From the NCBI GenBank assembly GCA_030278955.1, contig JAOANR010000011.1, forward strand, positions 27,284,403 to 27,348,402: 64,000 nt of DNA. Direction: 5' to 3'. The notes beneath the pieces are model-generated. The model did no database searches and had not been told where the DNA came from. It saw only the letters and a program-made list of their open reading frames with translations. The position numbers and the translations under genes were made by a program. Below, in pieces: positions 11,330 to 23,640 of this stretch; positions within the stretch are counted from its first letter, which is position 1; every line of letters starts with the position of its first letter. This DNA is from Hygrophila difformis. Taxonomy: Eukaryota; Streptophyta; Magnoliopsida; Lamiales; Acanthaceae.

Positions 11330-11567
11330 ACAAGTTTTACATTAAGGGATTTGGCACATTATAAAAAAAGTGTATGTTAATGCACATGCATTCCCCCCCG
11401 AAAATAATAATTTTACGACTTGTCGAATTTTTCGAGATATACTTTTCAATGGGTTTTAAAATAAAATTTCGTGTCCATGGAAATAATATTTAAAATGCTT
11501 AAAAATAATATTTAATATTTTGGGCCTCTATAGTGGGCCGAAAAATAATAGATTAAAAAAAATTTCG

Positions 11568-11580
11568 GGCTCTGATACCA
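11568..11580 (-). other. primer-binding site of element B (initiator Met tRNA)
   Basis: Minus strand TGGTATCAGAGCC, three bases after the 5' LTR end. This is the standard plant retrotransposon PBS complementary to tRNA-iMet. Confidence 0.9.
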
Positions 11581-11583
11581 CTT

Positions 11584-14139
11584 TGTAACACCCCGGATTT
11601 GATCACCCAGACCGGGACGCTACCGCTACACCTTTCTAAATAAGACGCGATCCAAATAGAGCTTATCTAGAAAGATGCTAAGGCTAAGTTGTATCAAATT
11701 TTTAAATAATTCAAAATCATTCAATTGTGCCAGAAATGAAAATCAGAGTATCACATGCATGAACTAATAAAGTAGTGCGGAAGCAAAAACAAGGCCAAAA
11801 CAAGCGGCCAAAAACCAAAGTCCAAGTCCAAGTCCAATACAGAAATTAAAATAAATAAATGCGACAAGTCTTTATTTGCGAAAATCCCATTCCATCATGC
11901 CATGTTTTACTCTGCGAAAAATGGAAAACAACAATTTATCAGTACAAACGGTACTGCGTAAGTTAATATATAGCATAACAAATTCTACAGTTTTTAGAAG
12001 AGTGAATAAAGGATAGGAATTTAATTTTAAAAGGGAAAACGAGTAAAAATACTTCCGAAGGTTCTTACTCTTTGCCACACGAATAATTACCAATGTTGAT
12101 TTTGATCGAGAACACCAATTAAGCCCTTGGGATTTACACCCACAAGAACCCCAATATATAATCACGATTCTAGGGACGTACCCTTGGAATCAACCCACCT
12201 CCGGGACTCGTACCCACGAGGGATGTGAAAGCAGTGACCCTATACTGACCGCTCCGGAGCCCTAGATAACCCATACGGATACACCTAGGAGTATAGACTC
12301 TTACAATCATGAAACCACAATATCATATGCGCCGTTTTGGCCACAAAAAGAGGGGGCGGCCCAACGAGCTCACGCCAAGTGAACTTACCCTCTATCACAT
12401 TGGGCATCCCACTCGATCAAAACTTACAAAGTTTCAAAAACATACTTTTAACATTTTACAATACCACATGTTTCCAGATTTCATATATTTTCAAAAATGA
12501 GTATAAATCGACTCGTAGATCATCAAAATACACAAGTACGATTTACCGACTAAAATAGTCCTTTGGGCAGTTTCAGAAATCGCATATGGAAACTTAGCAA
12601 AACATTTTCAAAAATTCCGAAATTTTTACAGGAGCTAGAACACACCCAAATGAACATTTTTCATAGAAATAGGCTTCTTCAAAATCGGACTCTTAGTGGC
12701 CTAAAAAATGATTTCAGAACCAACTTTTCCAAGGAGTGTAAATCCTACTGTTCATTCGACCGCAGTCTCTTTAAAAATTCATATCAATTCCCAACGTGCT
12801 TTAAAAATTATGAAATTTTACAGGGATAATCTAGACACATAATGGAACAAGTTTTATGAAGACAACAACCATTGAAAACGTACATAGGTAGGAGTAAATC
12901 GGACATCAAAAACTGATTACACAGGAACACCAAAACTGACAGCAGAGAAACTCAAAATACGAGATCCGTTTTCGACGCCCAAATCATGTTCAAAAATTAT
13001 GAAAATTTACAGAGAGTATATTCAAGATGTTAGAAACATTTTTCAATTAGGAAGGATTTTCCAAAAACAACGGATCTAAGTGAAAAATGCAAAACAACAT
13101 AAACTATACGGAAGAAAACCCTAGATGACAGTTTTGGCAAGGGATAAAGATGGAACAAGAACTCGATGGATACTCCGCCAAAACCCCTAAAACTTGAAAT
13201 GCACAATACTAACTTACTTTAGGTGAGTTTAGAATCAAAATCTTCCTTGGTTGTGTCTCCAAAATCGTCCGGAACAGTCCCACTCTTCCGCAATCTACCG
13301 AATGAATCCTATTTTGGGGGTTGTTGGAAGAATACAAGATGTTAGGGCTTGAAAATTGAATTCAAGGCAAGGAATTGGATCAGTGATCTTACCTAACCAT
13401 AGAAGAAGGGATTAGGATGCTTGAAACTCGACCACAGCTTATGGAACAATGAAGAACACCCACACTTCTCACCAACACTCAAGAGAAGAATTGATTTTCG
13501 GAGTGGAGATTTGGGAGGGGTTTGTGGGTGATAAAGGATTGGAATAGGATGATTCAGAGTTCCAAATGGGATCTTAATGTGTCTTGGAAGTGTAGGGAGC
13601 TTAATGGCAGCATTCCCCTCGAAAATACACCCCCTCTAACCTCATTCATTCCACCTACTCCCACCATGGTACATTAAACACTCACTTGTTCATGTAGCCT
13701 CCAAAATCCAACTTAAAAGTGGAGTTACTACACTCAAACTTAATCCAAAAGAGTCCAAATACACCCCTAAATGACTGAGCATGGAAATAGGATCGATTGG
13801 GAATGATAAATCTCGAAAATTGGGGTTGAAACCGCGTTTGGCGTTTTGAAACGCCACCAGCAACCGCCGGCGCGGGCTCCACGCGCCGCCGTCGCGCGGC
13901 CTCCTGCTGCGCGGGTTTTCTCTCTCTCTCTCTCTCTGTTTTTTTTTTTTAATATATATAATTATGAAAATCATAATATGAATTATCCATGATCGTTGGA
14001 TAATCCGATAACTCTCTTCGAGTTGCTATCGTCCGAAATATTTAATTCCGCTCTCTCGGAATTATTTCGGTTTCGATAACTAAATCCGATTCTTTAATTT
14101 TGGATTTAAAAACTCGATGTCGATTTCTCGGGTATTACA
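11584..14139 (-). repeat. 5' LTR of element B (complete, 2556 bp)
   Basis: Begins TGTAACACCCCGG and ends CTCGGGTATTACA on the plus strand, flanked by the PBS on the left and by the interrupted integrase of element A on the right. 12459-14139 repeats at 1-1684. Both termini are shared with the solo LTRs at 48723 and 52595, marking a related family. It contains a CT microsatellite at about 13918-13937. Confidence 0.9.
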
Positions 14140-14884
14140 TACTATTAGGACATTAGAGGATATGTCACGAGTGTGTGTGCCTAACTTTCATGGAAGTTGT
14201 GATGACCACCTCATTTTGGTGAAATTCAGTTATAATAATAGTTATCATGCGAGTATGTGGATGACTCCCTTTCGAGGCACTGTATGGTAGAAAGTGTATG
14301 AGTCATTTACGTTGGAATGATCCAGCATATAGGGTTTGTCATGTGATGATTGAGCATACTACTGAGTTAGTGGGAATTATAAGGGATCAGATCAAGGAAG
14401 CTTAGGACAGACAGAAGAGCTATGTTGATTTAGCTCGTCGTGATGCAGAGTTTGAGGTTGGTGATTGGGTGATGTTGCGAGTATCACCTATGAAAAGGGT
14501 ACGTCAGTCTGGTAAAAAGGACAAGCTGACCCAGATACATTGGACCATATGAGATTGTTGAAAGGGTTAGGAAAGTGGAGCATAGGTTGGCTTTGCCAAC
14601 TGAGGTAGGTCGAGCCCATGATGTGTTCCACATTTCTTAACTTAGGAAGTTTGTGTCTGATCCAACTAAGTTTTCAGCCTGATGAGGTGGAATTGGATGC
14701 TAGTATCGAGTATGAGGAATATCCAATTCGGGTGATTGATACAATGAAAAAGGTTTTAAGACACAAAATCATTCCAATGGTTAAGGTGTTATGGTCTAGG
14801 CACAAAGCTCTTGATGCTACATCAGAAACGGAAGAGTATATGAAGCTGAGATTCCCAGAATTGGACTCAACTCATTCACAATGA
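14140..14884 (+). pseudogene. pol: element A pol: C-terminal integrase and chromodomain-like tail
   Basis: Plus-strand relic. 14145-14280 reads as the end of the integrase core (FSYNNSYHASMWMTPF). 14440-14560 matches the post-core region (GDWVMLRVSPMK). 14690-14884 is the chromodomain-like tail (EYEEYPIRVIDTMKKVLRHK, then ETEEYMKLRFPEL). Several stops and frame changes are present. The 5' part was displaced when element B inserted here and would lie beyond the window's left edge. A PPT and LTR follow directly. Confidence 0.8.
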
Positions 14885-14957
14885 GGTAACGTTCTCCCCT
14901 TACTTGTCTATTGATGATCAATTTATTGATAATGCATTTCAAGGACGAAATGATCGT

Positions 14958-14966
14958 AAGGGGGAA
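14958..14966 (+). other. polypurine tract of element A
   Basis: AAGGGGGAA immediately before the LTR start TGAATATAATGACCC, after a short region carrying the AAGGACGAAATGAT block typical of this 3' end. Confidence 0.75.
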
Positions 14967-17283
14967 TGAATATAATGACCCAATTATTTGGTATTGGGCT
15001 GCGAGATTAATTGTATGGATTATTGATGTGTAGTCCAATTACGGGTGGGCCCAATAAGGTGTTAAAAGGGTGTTTTTGGGGTCATTTACGATATTTCCAG
15101 ATTTTTGGCAGATTTGAGATTAGGCTAGGGGAAACCGATCGGTGCAAGAGGAAGACAAGGAAGAGAAAATTTTCACCCAAATCATCTTGGGTTCTTGTAG
15201 ATCGATTGAACACTTGTTTGTACATGATTCCTCCCGTTCCCCTCTTCGATTTGGTTGTATTATTTTTGATATTGGTGGTGATTTGAGGATGTTGATAAAT
15301 TACGGGTTTGGTGGATTTTGGTTGTTTCGGAGAATTTGAGGCTTGGAATCGAAGAATTGGTGGTCCAATCTTGTGCAAAACTTTAAGGCGGTGATTAATT
15401 TTGCATTTTCCCAATTTATGAATTCTCGTTCTCGCCACTGTCGTCCCCGTAATATGCCTATTGCTTTCGAAAGTATTACTTATAATTTAATTCCTTCGCC
15501 GTCCATTTTGAGGAGTAAATTAATGCCTCTGTTTCTCATTATTTCTACACGAATTGGCATGTAGTGTAGTGCAAGTAGGATGAGTTGATTTATTTAATTG
15601 AATTTGGAATGCTCCTCATACATGGATGTAGTACATGGATTGGCATATGATTTAATTCTCTCCATTATACTGGAGTGAAAGGGATTCCCTATTAATTTGA
15701 TTTTATTAATTTATTAAGCTTGATATAATTAATGTAATGTCTAAGCTTGATTTGTTTAGGAATTTACTGATTACTAGAGTGATATAGAAGTCTTGGACTT
15801 AATTTGCAAAGTCAGTGCATTACATGTTTATAGGCACTATATGCGTGTAAATATATATAGATTTCATATATCTGTAAAGCGGATTTCTTATCTTTGGCGT
15901 GTAATGACAATATCATATTTTAGCTGTAGAAGATAATGTTTCAGGTAAGATGATATAATGGGAGAAAGGTTAGAAATTATTTATTGTTTTGTTTGTAGTT
16001 AATAATTTCCAGGTTGCATTGCACTTGATCTCCGTTATGAGATATTTATATTTATGTATTTGTGAACCTATATGCGTAGAAGAATTGTTTGAGCAATCGG
16101 ACTACTATGATGTCGCACATTTAGTATTCATTCTAATGTGAATACTGATATGATTATATACTTTTGAGAAACATGCGAACCAGGGTCTAGGTGTTTGAAC
16201 ATCATGATATGTCATATACATGTATTGCATAGGAATTGACGGATATGATGGCCCGATGGGGCGGATGTTGTTATTTGATCGGGCAGCTTTCATGGGTGTT
16301 GTCGAGTCCCGATGGCCCTTCGGGGTGAATTATTGCCTGTGATACCTGTTGGCCATTCGGGGTGGATTATTGGCTATTATGCCTTAGATTATTGAATGTG
16401 ATGCCTGTTGGCCCTTCGGGGTGTGTGATTTGGGCTGTTACGCCTGTGGTCCCTGAGGGAATTGTGTATGTTACCCTGTAACGGGTTGGAGTTGATGATA
16501 TCCTCACCCGTGGGTTCATATTGCCCGGGTTTTAAGTTGCTGGCTAGGCATACTTATTGCATGTGCATATAGGATAGATAGGTGTATGTGAGGCCATGCA
16601 TCACTAGCATAAATTGTATGTTAGTGGTTGAAGCACCGGTATGGGACGATGTGATGCTTTATCTTTTCGTATTACCTGTATATATTATGTATAGTTCTTC
16701 TTACCTGTTTATGTTGTGTATTCCCTTAATTCCCCTGCACATATTAGCCCTTGCACATTATACTGACTCCCTTTCTTTGTTTGTTCTATAGATCCTGCTG
16801 GAGGCGCTAGAGAATGATTTGATTTGGGTGTTGAGAGATCACATAGATAAGATTCCTTTCTTTATTTTATTATATGCACTTATGTGATACTCTGCTATTA
16901 TTCTGTTGGACATGTGGACTATTTGCTAGAAGAGGCATGTGAGCCTAAGATTTAAATACTGTCGGCCGATGGCCATATGAGATTTACTGCTTTGGCTGGT
17001 AGCCCTGTTTTTGTGATATTGGCATGTTGTCTGTTACTGTTTACTGAGGCTTGTAGCCTGAATTTTATGCTGGGATTATTATTTGGACTTTGTGTGAGAC
17101 TCCATTTATATGTACGTGATTTTGCTTGTTTAGCTTCCGCATTTAATTTGATTAAGAAGATTATCACTTTAGGATTTTCTCGGTTTGTACTAGCTATTTT
17201 AAATTAGCTGGACACTAGTTTCGGATAGTTAGTACGATGATAATGCTTGCAAAAAAACAAGTTTGAATTTTTGGAGCGCTACA
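14967..17283 (+). repeat. 3' LTR of element A (2317 bp)
   Basis: TGAATATAATGACCC...GGAGCGCTACA. The right end abuts gag zinc-knuckle sequence of a copia element, so A inserted into that gag. The LTR is AT-rich and CpG-poor, consistent with age. At about 16220-16480 it holds an imperfect tandem repeat built around CTGTTGGCCCTTCGGGGTG (four or five copies). Confidence 0.75.
16220..16480. repeat. imperfect tandem repeat inside LTR of element A
   Basis: Diverged copies of a unit near 60 bp, each with GGCCCTTCGGGGTG or a close variant (16257, 16313, 16352, 16409 and a weaker one near 16450). No coding potential. Confidence 0.6.
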
Positions 17284-17973
17284 ATGCGGCCTAAAAGTAC
17301 ACTGGTACAAAAATTGTCGTACCAGAGATCATTGGGTTAAACTCTACCAAGATTCCCAGAGGGAAAAATGAAAAATGGTGGTTGAAACATATCATGTTGA
17401 CAGAATGAATTCTGAGGAGAATATACCCAATATCCCAGAATTTCAAGTTGATGATTTATATAATGATTTTGTTTAATTGTTATGTTGTATTGTTGTTTTC
17501 ATTATACTTTGAACTTCTGTATCTTTCTTTACTTTTGCATGTGTATTGTAATATTTCACTTATGTTAAATCTTGTTTTAATATTAATGATATCTTGTTTT
17601 AATTCCAGAAAAATGGGGAATTTTAAAAGTGATAATATATATCTTATTAATAGTGCTTTAACGCACACGATACTAAAAGGCATAAGGTATTTTTTCAATT
17701 TAAGAATGGAAAGCACAAACATAAACACAATATGTGGTAGTGCAAATTTTATACAAGGAGTTGGTACAACCAACCTTATTTTCCCAGAGGGAACAAAATT
17801 AATTGTAAAAAATGCACTCTTATCTCCCAAGTCTCGAAGAAATTTATTGAGTTTTAAAGATATCCGAGGAAATGGGTATCACCTCGAAACATCGACTTCA
17901 GAGAATGACGAATATTTATTAATTACAAATACCACTCATGCTAAGAAATATGTATTGGAAAAATTACCAGCCC
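17284..17973 (+). pseudogene. gag-pol: Ty1/copia gag zinc knuckle and protease region (Tnt1-like)
   Basis: 17284-17400 reads as the gag C-terminal knuckle (GLKVHWYKNCRTRDHWVKLY), with the first Cys region lost to element A's LTR. 17600-17973 matches the copia protease/GAG-pre-integrase segment (FIQGVGTTNLIFPEGTKLIV, LLSPKSRRNLLSFKDIRGNG). The protease active site reads INSALTHT where the family has a D-S-G core, so it is inactive. The reading frame ends at the short LTR-like insert at 17974. The likely 3' end of the same element is at 41774-42710. Confidence 0.75.
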
Positions 17974-18110
17974 TGTAACACCCCGGTTTTTATTGGAAAT
18001 ATGTATCGGTCATCCCATTTCCGAGCAATAATTTATTGTACTAAATTATTTCCTTCTCAGAAATAAATTTATTTTATTTGTTGAGCGCTATAAAAATCCC
18101 GGGTATTACA
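17974..18110. mobile_element. 137 bp LTR-like remnant with TGTAACACCCCGG...CGGGTATTACA ends
   Basis: It carries both terminal blocks of the Tekay-like LTRs of this window but only 137 bp in total, against 2.5-2.7 kb in complete copies. I find no target duplication (GCCC on the left, GTTAT on the right). It may be an internally deleted solo LTR, or the left LTR of the remnant that continues to 19125. Confidence 0.45.
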
Positions 18111-18338
18111 GTTATAACGTAATATATATCATCTAGGCAAGTTACTATGAATGTGCTTGTATTTTCACACATAATGCTTGATTGGACTTTAAAGTAACGC
18201 AAGGTTTTGTTTTATTTTGTTTAAATGGATAAATCTTGTATTTTATTCCCTTAAAAGAAGCTTTTAATACAAGTAGGAGGATGTACAAAAATAACAACGT
18301 TTTCTTAGCAAAAATAGTATCTTCTATAAATAGAATCC

Positions 18339-18674
18339 CTAGCGTCTCAAGGCGTCCTCCGGCAGGGTAGCGGAATCCTCCTCCGGGTCTTCCTCCTCCG
18401 AACTTGGCGGCAGTAGGTCGTCAAAGATAGTGTTCAAGTCCTCTCCATGAGCATCGACGTGTTCCTTCAGTATTAGGTTTTGCGTAGTGAGGGTTTGGAC
18501 TTGGCGTTCGAGTTGGTTTATACGGTAGTGATCCGTCTCTCTTAGGGTGCCCATGTGGTGCAGATTTGCTTCCAATTGAGCTAGGCGATGTTTCATTTGT
18601 TCTATGGTTCGCTGGGAGTCAAAGTGAGCGTTCATCATTTTGATCATCAAGTTCATCATATCTTGACTAGTCAT
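18339..18674 (-). CDS. leader ORF of a gypsy remnant (coiled coil, acidic tail), unknown function
   Basis: 111 codons, starting MTSQDMMNLMIKMMNAHF. Residues about 18-85 look like a coiled coil (QMKHRLAQLEANLHHM, RINQLERQVQTLTTQN) and the end is acidic (SSEEEDPEEDSATLPED). It lies about 380 bp inside a PBS (19053-19065), the same position and architecture as the ORF at 10874-11329. No gag follows; sequence to the left ends at the 137 bp LTR-like piece. Function unknown. Confidence 0.45.
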   Translation of the reverse strand: MTSQDMMNLMIKMMNAHFDSQRTIEQMKHRLAQLEANLHHMGTLRETDHYRINQLERQVQTLTTQNLILKEHVDAHGEDLNTIFDDLLPPSSEEEDPEEDSATLPEDALRR

Positions 18675-19052
18675 CTAGCGCAAGCAAAAGATCTAAGTTA
18701 GAATGTATCACGCTTCTAAGTTCTCTAAGTTTAGGCAATGCAGTATGCACATGCAAATGATGATTTTCCCCCAACAATAATTCATGCACTATCCATATGG
18801 GTTTTAAAAATAAATATTTAATCCATGGAATTAATGCTTGAAAAATTTAAAATAATATTTAAAATCCTTGGACCTCTATATTGGGTCAAAAGTAATTATA
18901 ATTTGGGCTCAAAAATAATTTGGGATAGGAAATTTTAAAAAAGTTATAATTCGGGCTTCTATAATTTAAAAATAACCATGGTTTAAAAATAATAGTTTAA
19001 AAATAATAATCTAATAGTTTAAAAATAATAATACTAATTTAAAAATAAGCCG

Positions 19053-19065
19053 GGCTCTGATACCA
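19053..19065 (-). other. primer-binding site of the gypsy remnant
   Basis: Minus strand TGGTATCAGAGCC, three bases inside the LTR fragment that begins at 19069. Confidence 0.85.
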
Positions 19066-19068
19066 ACT

Positions 19069-19125
19069 TGTAACACCCCGGTTTTTGGTCATCCAGGTCG
19101 GGATGTCACCGCCACACCTCCCTAG
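19069..19125 (-). repeat. 57 bp end of a Tekay-like 5' LTR, cut by the large Athila-like element
   Basis: TGTAACACCCCGG through CACCTCCCTAG matches the first 57 bp of the solo LTR at 48723 almost exactly. The match stops where the Athila-like LTR begins at 19126. The rest of this LTR is not found on the other side of that element. Confidence 0.8.
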
Positions 19126-19226
19126 TGAAACTTTTGACGAGTTTGCGTGACACGAGTATTTTCCAAATTTTCTTACTGGTTTATTGCTCGAGGAGGAAAC
19201 TGCGATTTCAAATGGCGCATCGAGAA

Positions 19227-19244
19227 TCCCCGGCAACGGCGCCA
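19227..19244 (-). other. PBS-like copy inside the Athila-1 LTR
   Basis: Minus strand TGGCGCCGTTGCCGGGGA, identical to the functional PBS, but 119 bp before the LTR end. The same copy is in the other LTR at 38555-38572. A more degraded copy (TGGCGGGGAGG) lies at 19411-19421. Confidence 0.85.
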
Positions 19245-21852
19245 TGAAACTTTTGACGAGTTTCACTAACACGAGTAATTTTCTGAAATCTCAAGTGTGG
19301 ATTTATTAAAAGAAAAGAATTATGATGTAGGGAAGGGGTTTAAGGATATGTTATAATTTCCCTTTTTATTACTCATGTGGGGTGTTTTAATCACAAACGG
19401 CGCTGTGGTCCTCCCCGCCATGAAACTTTTGACAAATATCACGGTGCAACCGGGATTGACCTTCAGTCTGTCACCCTGAAAGTCCCTGGTATCTGCGTCA
19501 TGATACTTCTCATAATTTCATGTCACGAAAGCACCTGCCATGAAGCTTTCGAACATCTTCCCACTGTATGAGTATTTTCCCAAAATATTATGTTTTTATT
19601 TACTCGTGTCAAGAAACTGTGCTCCCGAAAGCGCACGGAGTCAAAAATTGCAGTAATTTATAGTAAGTACCGGATCGTTCACTGGAGGATGTGCGATGGA
19701 AGCAGGGCCCACGTCGTTTACTAAGATTTTCCACTCGATTACTCGTTTCAAGTTTTGCAAGGGTTTCTAACAATTACTTGACATAAATTAAACCAGATCA
19801 TGAAAGCAGTAAAAATTATTCTACAAAGCATGGTAACTAGATCGAAGAAAGCAATTAAATCTATACTACGAAAGCAATATAAAATTATGCTACACTATCT
19901 AGAAAGCAGATTTAAATATGACAGAAGGGACAGGGAGGAAATAATAAAGATTGGACAAGATTCAGATGAAACACAATCAAACTTCCATTTTTATACACAG
20001 ATCTTAGCTTGGGATAATCCTCTAGTTAGCTAACTCTCATGCTTTCTACACCATGTTCCCTTTAACAGACAGGTACTTATGGTGAGAATTTACATGCTCT
20101 TAAGACAACAATTTCTAAGATACCACAGACTCACAACTGCCCTCACATGGCCATGCTAAGGTGTATTATTCATCTGTGGTGGATAAGCAACACCTAGCAT
20201 ATCATTAATTGACATGCCAAGTACTCCTATCATTCCCCCATGTCACACCCAAAGTTTCAAATCAAGCCCCAAACCATTCCATAACTCTCAAACCTTTTAA
20301 CAGATGGACAGCCCCTAATTCTTCCGAGTGACCTCTATGAAAGCATTTAAAGGAAAGCAGTAAAAAAAGCTGTAAAGAAAGCATTTAAATCTATCACTCG
20401 GAATCGTTAAAAACGTCTCTTTCCGTTAGTATAAAAGAGCCCCTGGTCTTGGTGACCAGATGCAGATCAAGAACCCCCAAGATAACAATAGGCCACAGGG
20501 CTTACAACATCTGGGTAGTTATGAGATACAAACTAAATGAAACAGATCCATAAATGAACCTATTCCGGATGTACTCACTCAAGACTCAATTCTAGACTTT
20601 GGCAGAAGAAGATAGTAGTCGAAGGAATACTCGACCTTACCTTATAAATTCACCAATGCCTATATGTTGTTCCTCTAGTATTATTTATCACATCTCATCT
20701 ACACCCAAGTGGATATTGACTTAATGCGATATCTAATATCAGATTTCCAACACACAGCAATTTTGAGAAACCAATTGATATCTGAAAATCATTCCCTAAA
20801 CAGGTACTAAACTCTCAATTAAAACACAGATCCTTTCAGTCTAGATGAGACCTAATCGCTGACTCTGCTTCTAAGCTCTCAAAATCAACCCCCAGTGGAA
20901 TATGAATTAGTCATAGCTGTCAAATTCATCCCTTACTCAGATCCGGATTTTATAAGGGAATTTTTGTTGGAAATTTATTATGCAGCATCTGATTTAAATC
21001 AAGACTTCTGTGTCCAAGGGGAAGGATCCCCAAAATAGCAATAAGACCAGAACATCTACATAATAGTATCATGCATACAAGTATATGAAAAGGAAAATAA
21101 GGTACCCCAAAATATATGGTGGGGTTAGACAGAATGCGATACACAAAGATGGATTAGCCTGAGATGAGAAGAAATTGGCTAAAAAGAGTGCCAGAGATAG
21201 TTGGGGTTCTCTGGCCTGCAAACATCTGCTGTCCGGTTCCCAATTTTCCCAGATGACTGATTTTAGACAAAAAGAATTCCAAACAACGGTGACCGCCGTC
21301 ATTCAGTTTTCTTTTGTCTGTGAGTGGAAGAAAAACCCACATATTTCTTGCTGTAATAAGTCTTTACTGATGTTGGTCGACATCAGTTAATACTATTACA
21401 ACTTGAATTCAGGTTTGAGAAATTAAGATAAAGAAAATTAAAACTGTATCTGATTAGGAATTGGCTGAGTGACTAATCGAAACTCTTAGTGAAGAGAACG
21501 CTCGCCGAAGCTTCCACCAAACCACTAACCAGATCATGCAAAATAACAGATAATGATTGACACACAGAAGACGGGTTAGTCAATATCCCTATGAAGGGAC
21601 CTTTCACCAACATTAATCTGTGGTGTTTCTCATTATCCGTTCATACACACAACGAAAAGGAAAACTTGAAAATAAGGAAAATGTTTTTTGGGTATTGTGT
21701 GGGTGTTAAGCACACAATAAATAGACACTAATGGGTTGAAATGTGTAATGGATGGAAATCAGATGAACTGGGCCGAGGCCCATTACACCCATGCAACTTA
21801 CACAAATCATGAAAGAAAATGTTTTTGGAATTTTCAAAAGAGAAGGATAGTT

Positions 21853-22301
21853 CAATTCGAATTATTGGTATAATTCGAATTGAGGATGCATGAAGAATGA
21901 AGTATGATCTTACCCAATTAATCCTTGCAAAGAGATGAGATATCATCTAATTCGAATTGTTGAGCAATTCGAATTAATTCGAATTGGACAATTCGAATTG
22001 GTGAAGTCCTTTCATTGCTCAAAATTGACTAAGGCATATACCTCAAGAGGAGGGTGAATTCGAATTGTTGAGCAATTCGAATTAATTCGAATTGGTAAGA
22101 GATGGAAAGTAAACTAAGGCATGAATGGATGGCATGCAATACAATGTGGTCTTTCTTGCCAATTCGAATTGTTGAACCAATTCGAATTAATTCGAATTAG
22201 AGAATTCGAATTGGTTGAAAACCACATGAAGGAAATTTTTGGTTGTGCAATTCGAATTTCTTAGGCAATTCGAGATAATTCGAATTGCCTCAATTCGAAT
22301 T
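21853..22301. repeat. AATTCGAATT cassette array 2 in Athila-1 3' LTR, five units, about 100 bp period
   Basis: Units start near 21853, 21949, 22056, 22160 and 22249. The full unit (21949-21999) is one AATTCGAATT box, 7 bp, a fused pair AATTCGAATTAATTCGAATT, 4 bp, one more box. The third unit lacks its last box here but has it in the other LTR (41417-41436). A TATA-like TCTATTTATT (minus strand) follows at about 21714-21728. Confidence 0.9.
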
Positions 22302-23166
22302 ACACATTTTCGAACAACAACAATTTTTGTTCTCACAAGTATGGGTTAGGTGAACACTGTGCGGTTAATGATGGGTTTAGATTTACCAAATCCCTCATCT
22401 CACATCAATGTCACTTCCCAGCCACCCTAGTGAGATTTTCAAGAAATAAACAAACACATGTCCAGTGGGTATTGGCAAGATTTAAACCCTATTTCTACAA
22501 ACAAGGGATCAAAGAACCTAAAACATCTAGAAAAACAAGAACTGCATGAATAAAACTAAGAACACCTATGTTATCTAAGGGAGCATAAAAATAAAAACAA
22601 GGCAGGGAAAAATAAGGCATAAAGATAAATACTAACAAACCTAAAAACATCTAAAACCTAAGAACACTTATTTGAAGCTCTAAGGCACAAAATCAAGCTA
22701 ACAACCCACCAAACATGCATTTATTAAGTTTGAATGTCAACTAAGACATAATAAATGTAACCTAGTTGAAACAAACAAACATGCTAAGCATTTATTTCTA
22801 AAGAAAGAATTAAAGAGTGCCAAAACACATGAATAACACCATTTCTGGAAATTTTTCTTGTATTGACACTTTGAAAGCAAACTAAAGAATCCAAAACCAT
22901 CATTAACTTGAAGGTAGGGTTTATTCTACTAGAAAGCAATAAAAATCTGGAAATGGCTACTCTAAGGGTTACACAAACTGCTTCTATACTACACTAAGAT
23001 CAAAGCATGTAAAAATTACACTACTTGCAAGAAAAATAAACTAGCTAAGCTAAACTACCTACCTAACCCTTAAGGGGTGTGGAACCTCCTGCTGTTCTTT
23101 TTGTCCCAAGCTGTTTTTTGGCAAAATTCTTGATCTAAGGATATTTCTTGTGTTGAGAGAGGTCAG

Positions 23167-23177
23167 CTTTTATAGAC
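23167..23177 (-). promoter_or_regulatory. TATA-like site in Athila-1 LTR
   Basis: Minus strand GTCTATAAAAG, about 60 bp after array 1 in the direction of transcription. It corresponds in position to the site at 4993 of Athila-2 and is the best U3 promoter candidate. Confidence 0.5.
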
Positions 23178-23237
23178 AACTTCGAAACCCTAGGCCCACC
23201 AATGTTGTGCTCATGCTCCACAGCTTCAATGAGTGAA

Positions 23238-23640
23238 GTTCGAATTAATTCAATCAATTCGAATTAATTCGAACTGTGAGATCTTTTCCTTGAGTTGGGG
23301 TTGTGGTCTTCAATCACCAATTCGAATTATTGTGAAGAATTCGAATTGGTTTTCTCGAACTGCTGGATAGCTTCTACTTGGCTCCCCTGCATTTGTTGGC
23401 AATTCGAATTGTTTGTGCCAGTTCGAATTAATTCGAATTGGACAATTCGAATTGCACTCCTTCTTCTTGCCCTTGGGTTCCTTCTCTTCATTGCCTAATT
23501 CGAATTATTCAAGTCAATTCGAATTAACTCGAATTGGCCATAGTAATTCGAATTAGCTCTTCTGCTTCCCTTTCCAACACTTAACCATTTCTTGTTCTCT
23601 TCAGCAATTCGAATTAACTCGAATTGCACAATTCGAATTG
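23238..23640. repeat. AATTCGAATT cassette array 1 in Athila-1 3' LTR
   Basis: Five diverged units near 23238, 23319, 23400, 23496 and 23604, each with the box and fused-pair pattern; some boxes are ATTAACTCGAATT variants. The array lies about 330-740 bp from the LTR start, comparable to array 1 of Athila-2. Confidence 0.85.

Larger units (their letters stand above)
1..14139 (-). mobile_element. Tekay-like Ty3/gypsy retrotransposon B, truncated by window edge and interrupted
   Basis: Reading on the minus strand, the order is 5' LTR (11584-14139), PBS, leader ORF, gag, foreign insert, RT, RNase H, integrase with chromodomain-like tail, PPT, 3' LTR (1-1684, cut by the window edge). LTR ends are TG...CA, the PBS matches initiator Met tRNA, and the integrase tail is of chromovirus type, so I place it near the Tekay/Del clade (family knowledge). 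The two LTR copies differ by roughly 2-3 percent by eye, so the insertion is not very recent. About 1.2-1.5 kb of its coding region (gag end, protease, start of RT) is missing where the Athila-like fragment 4393-9970 lies. The right flank begins TACTA; the matching left flank is outside the window. Confidence 0.85.
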
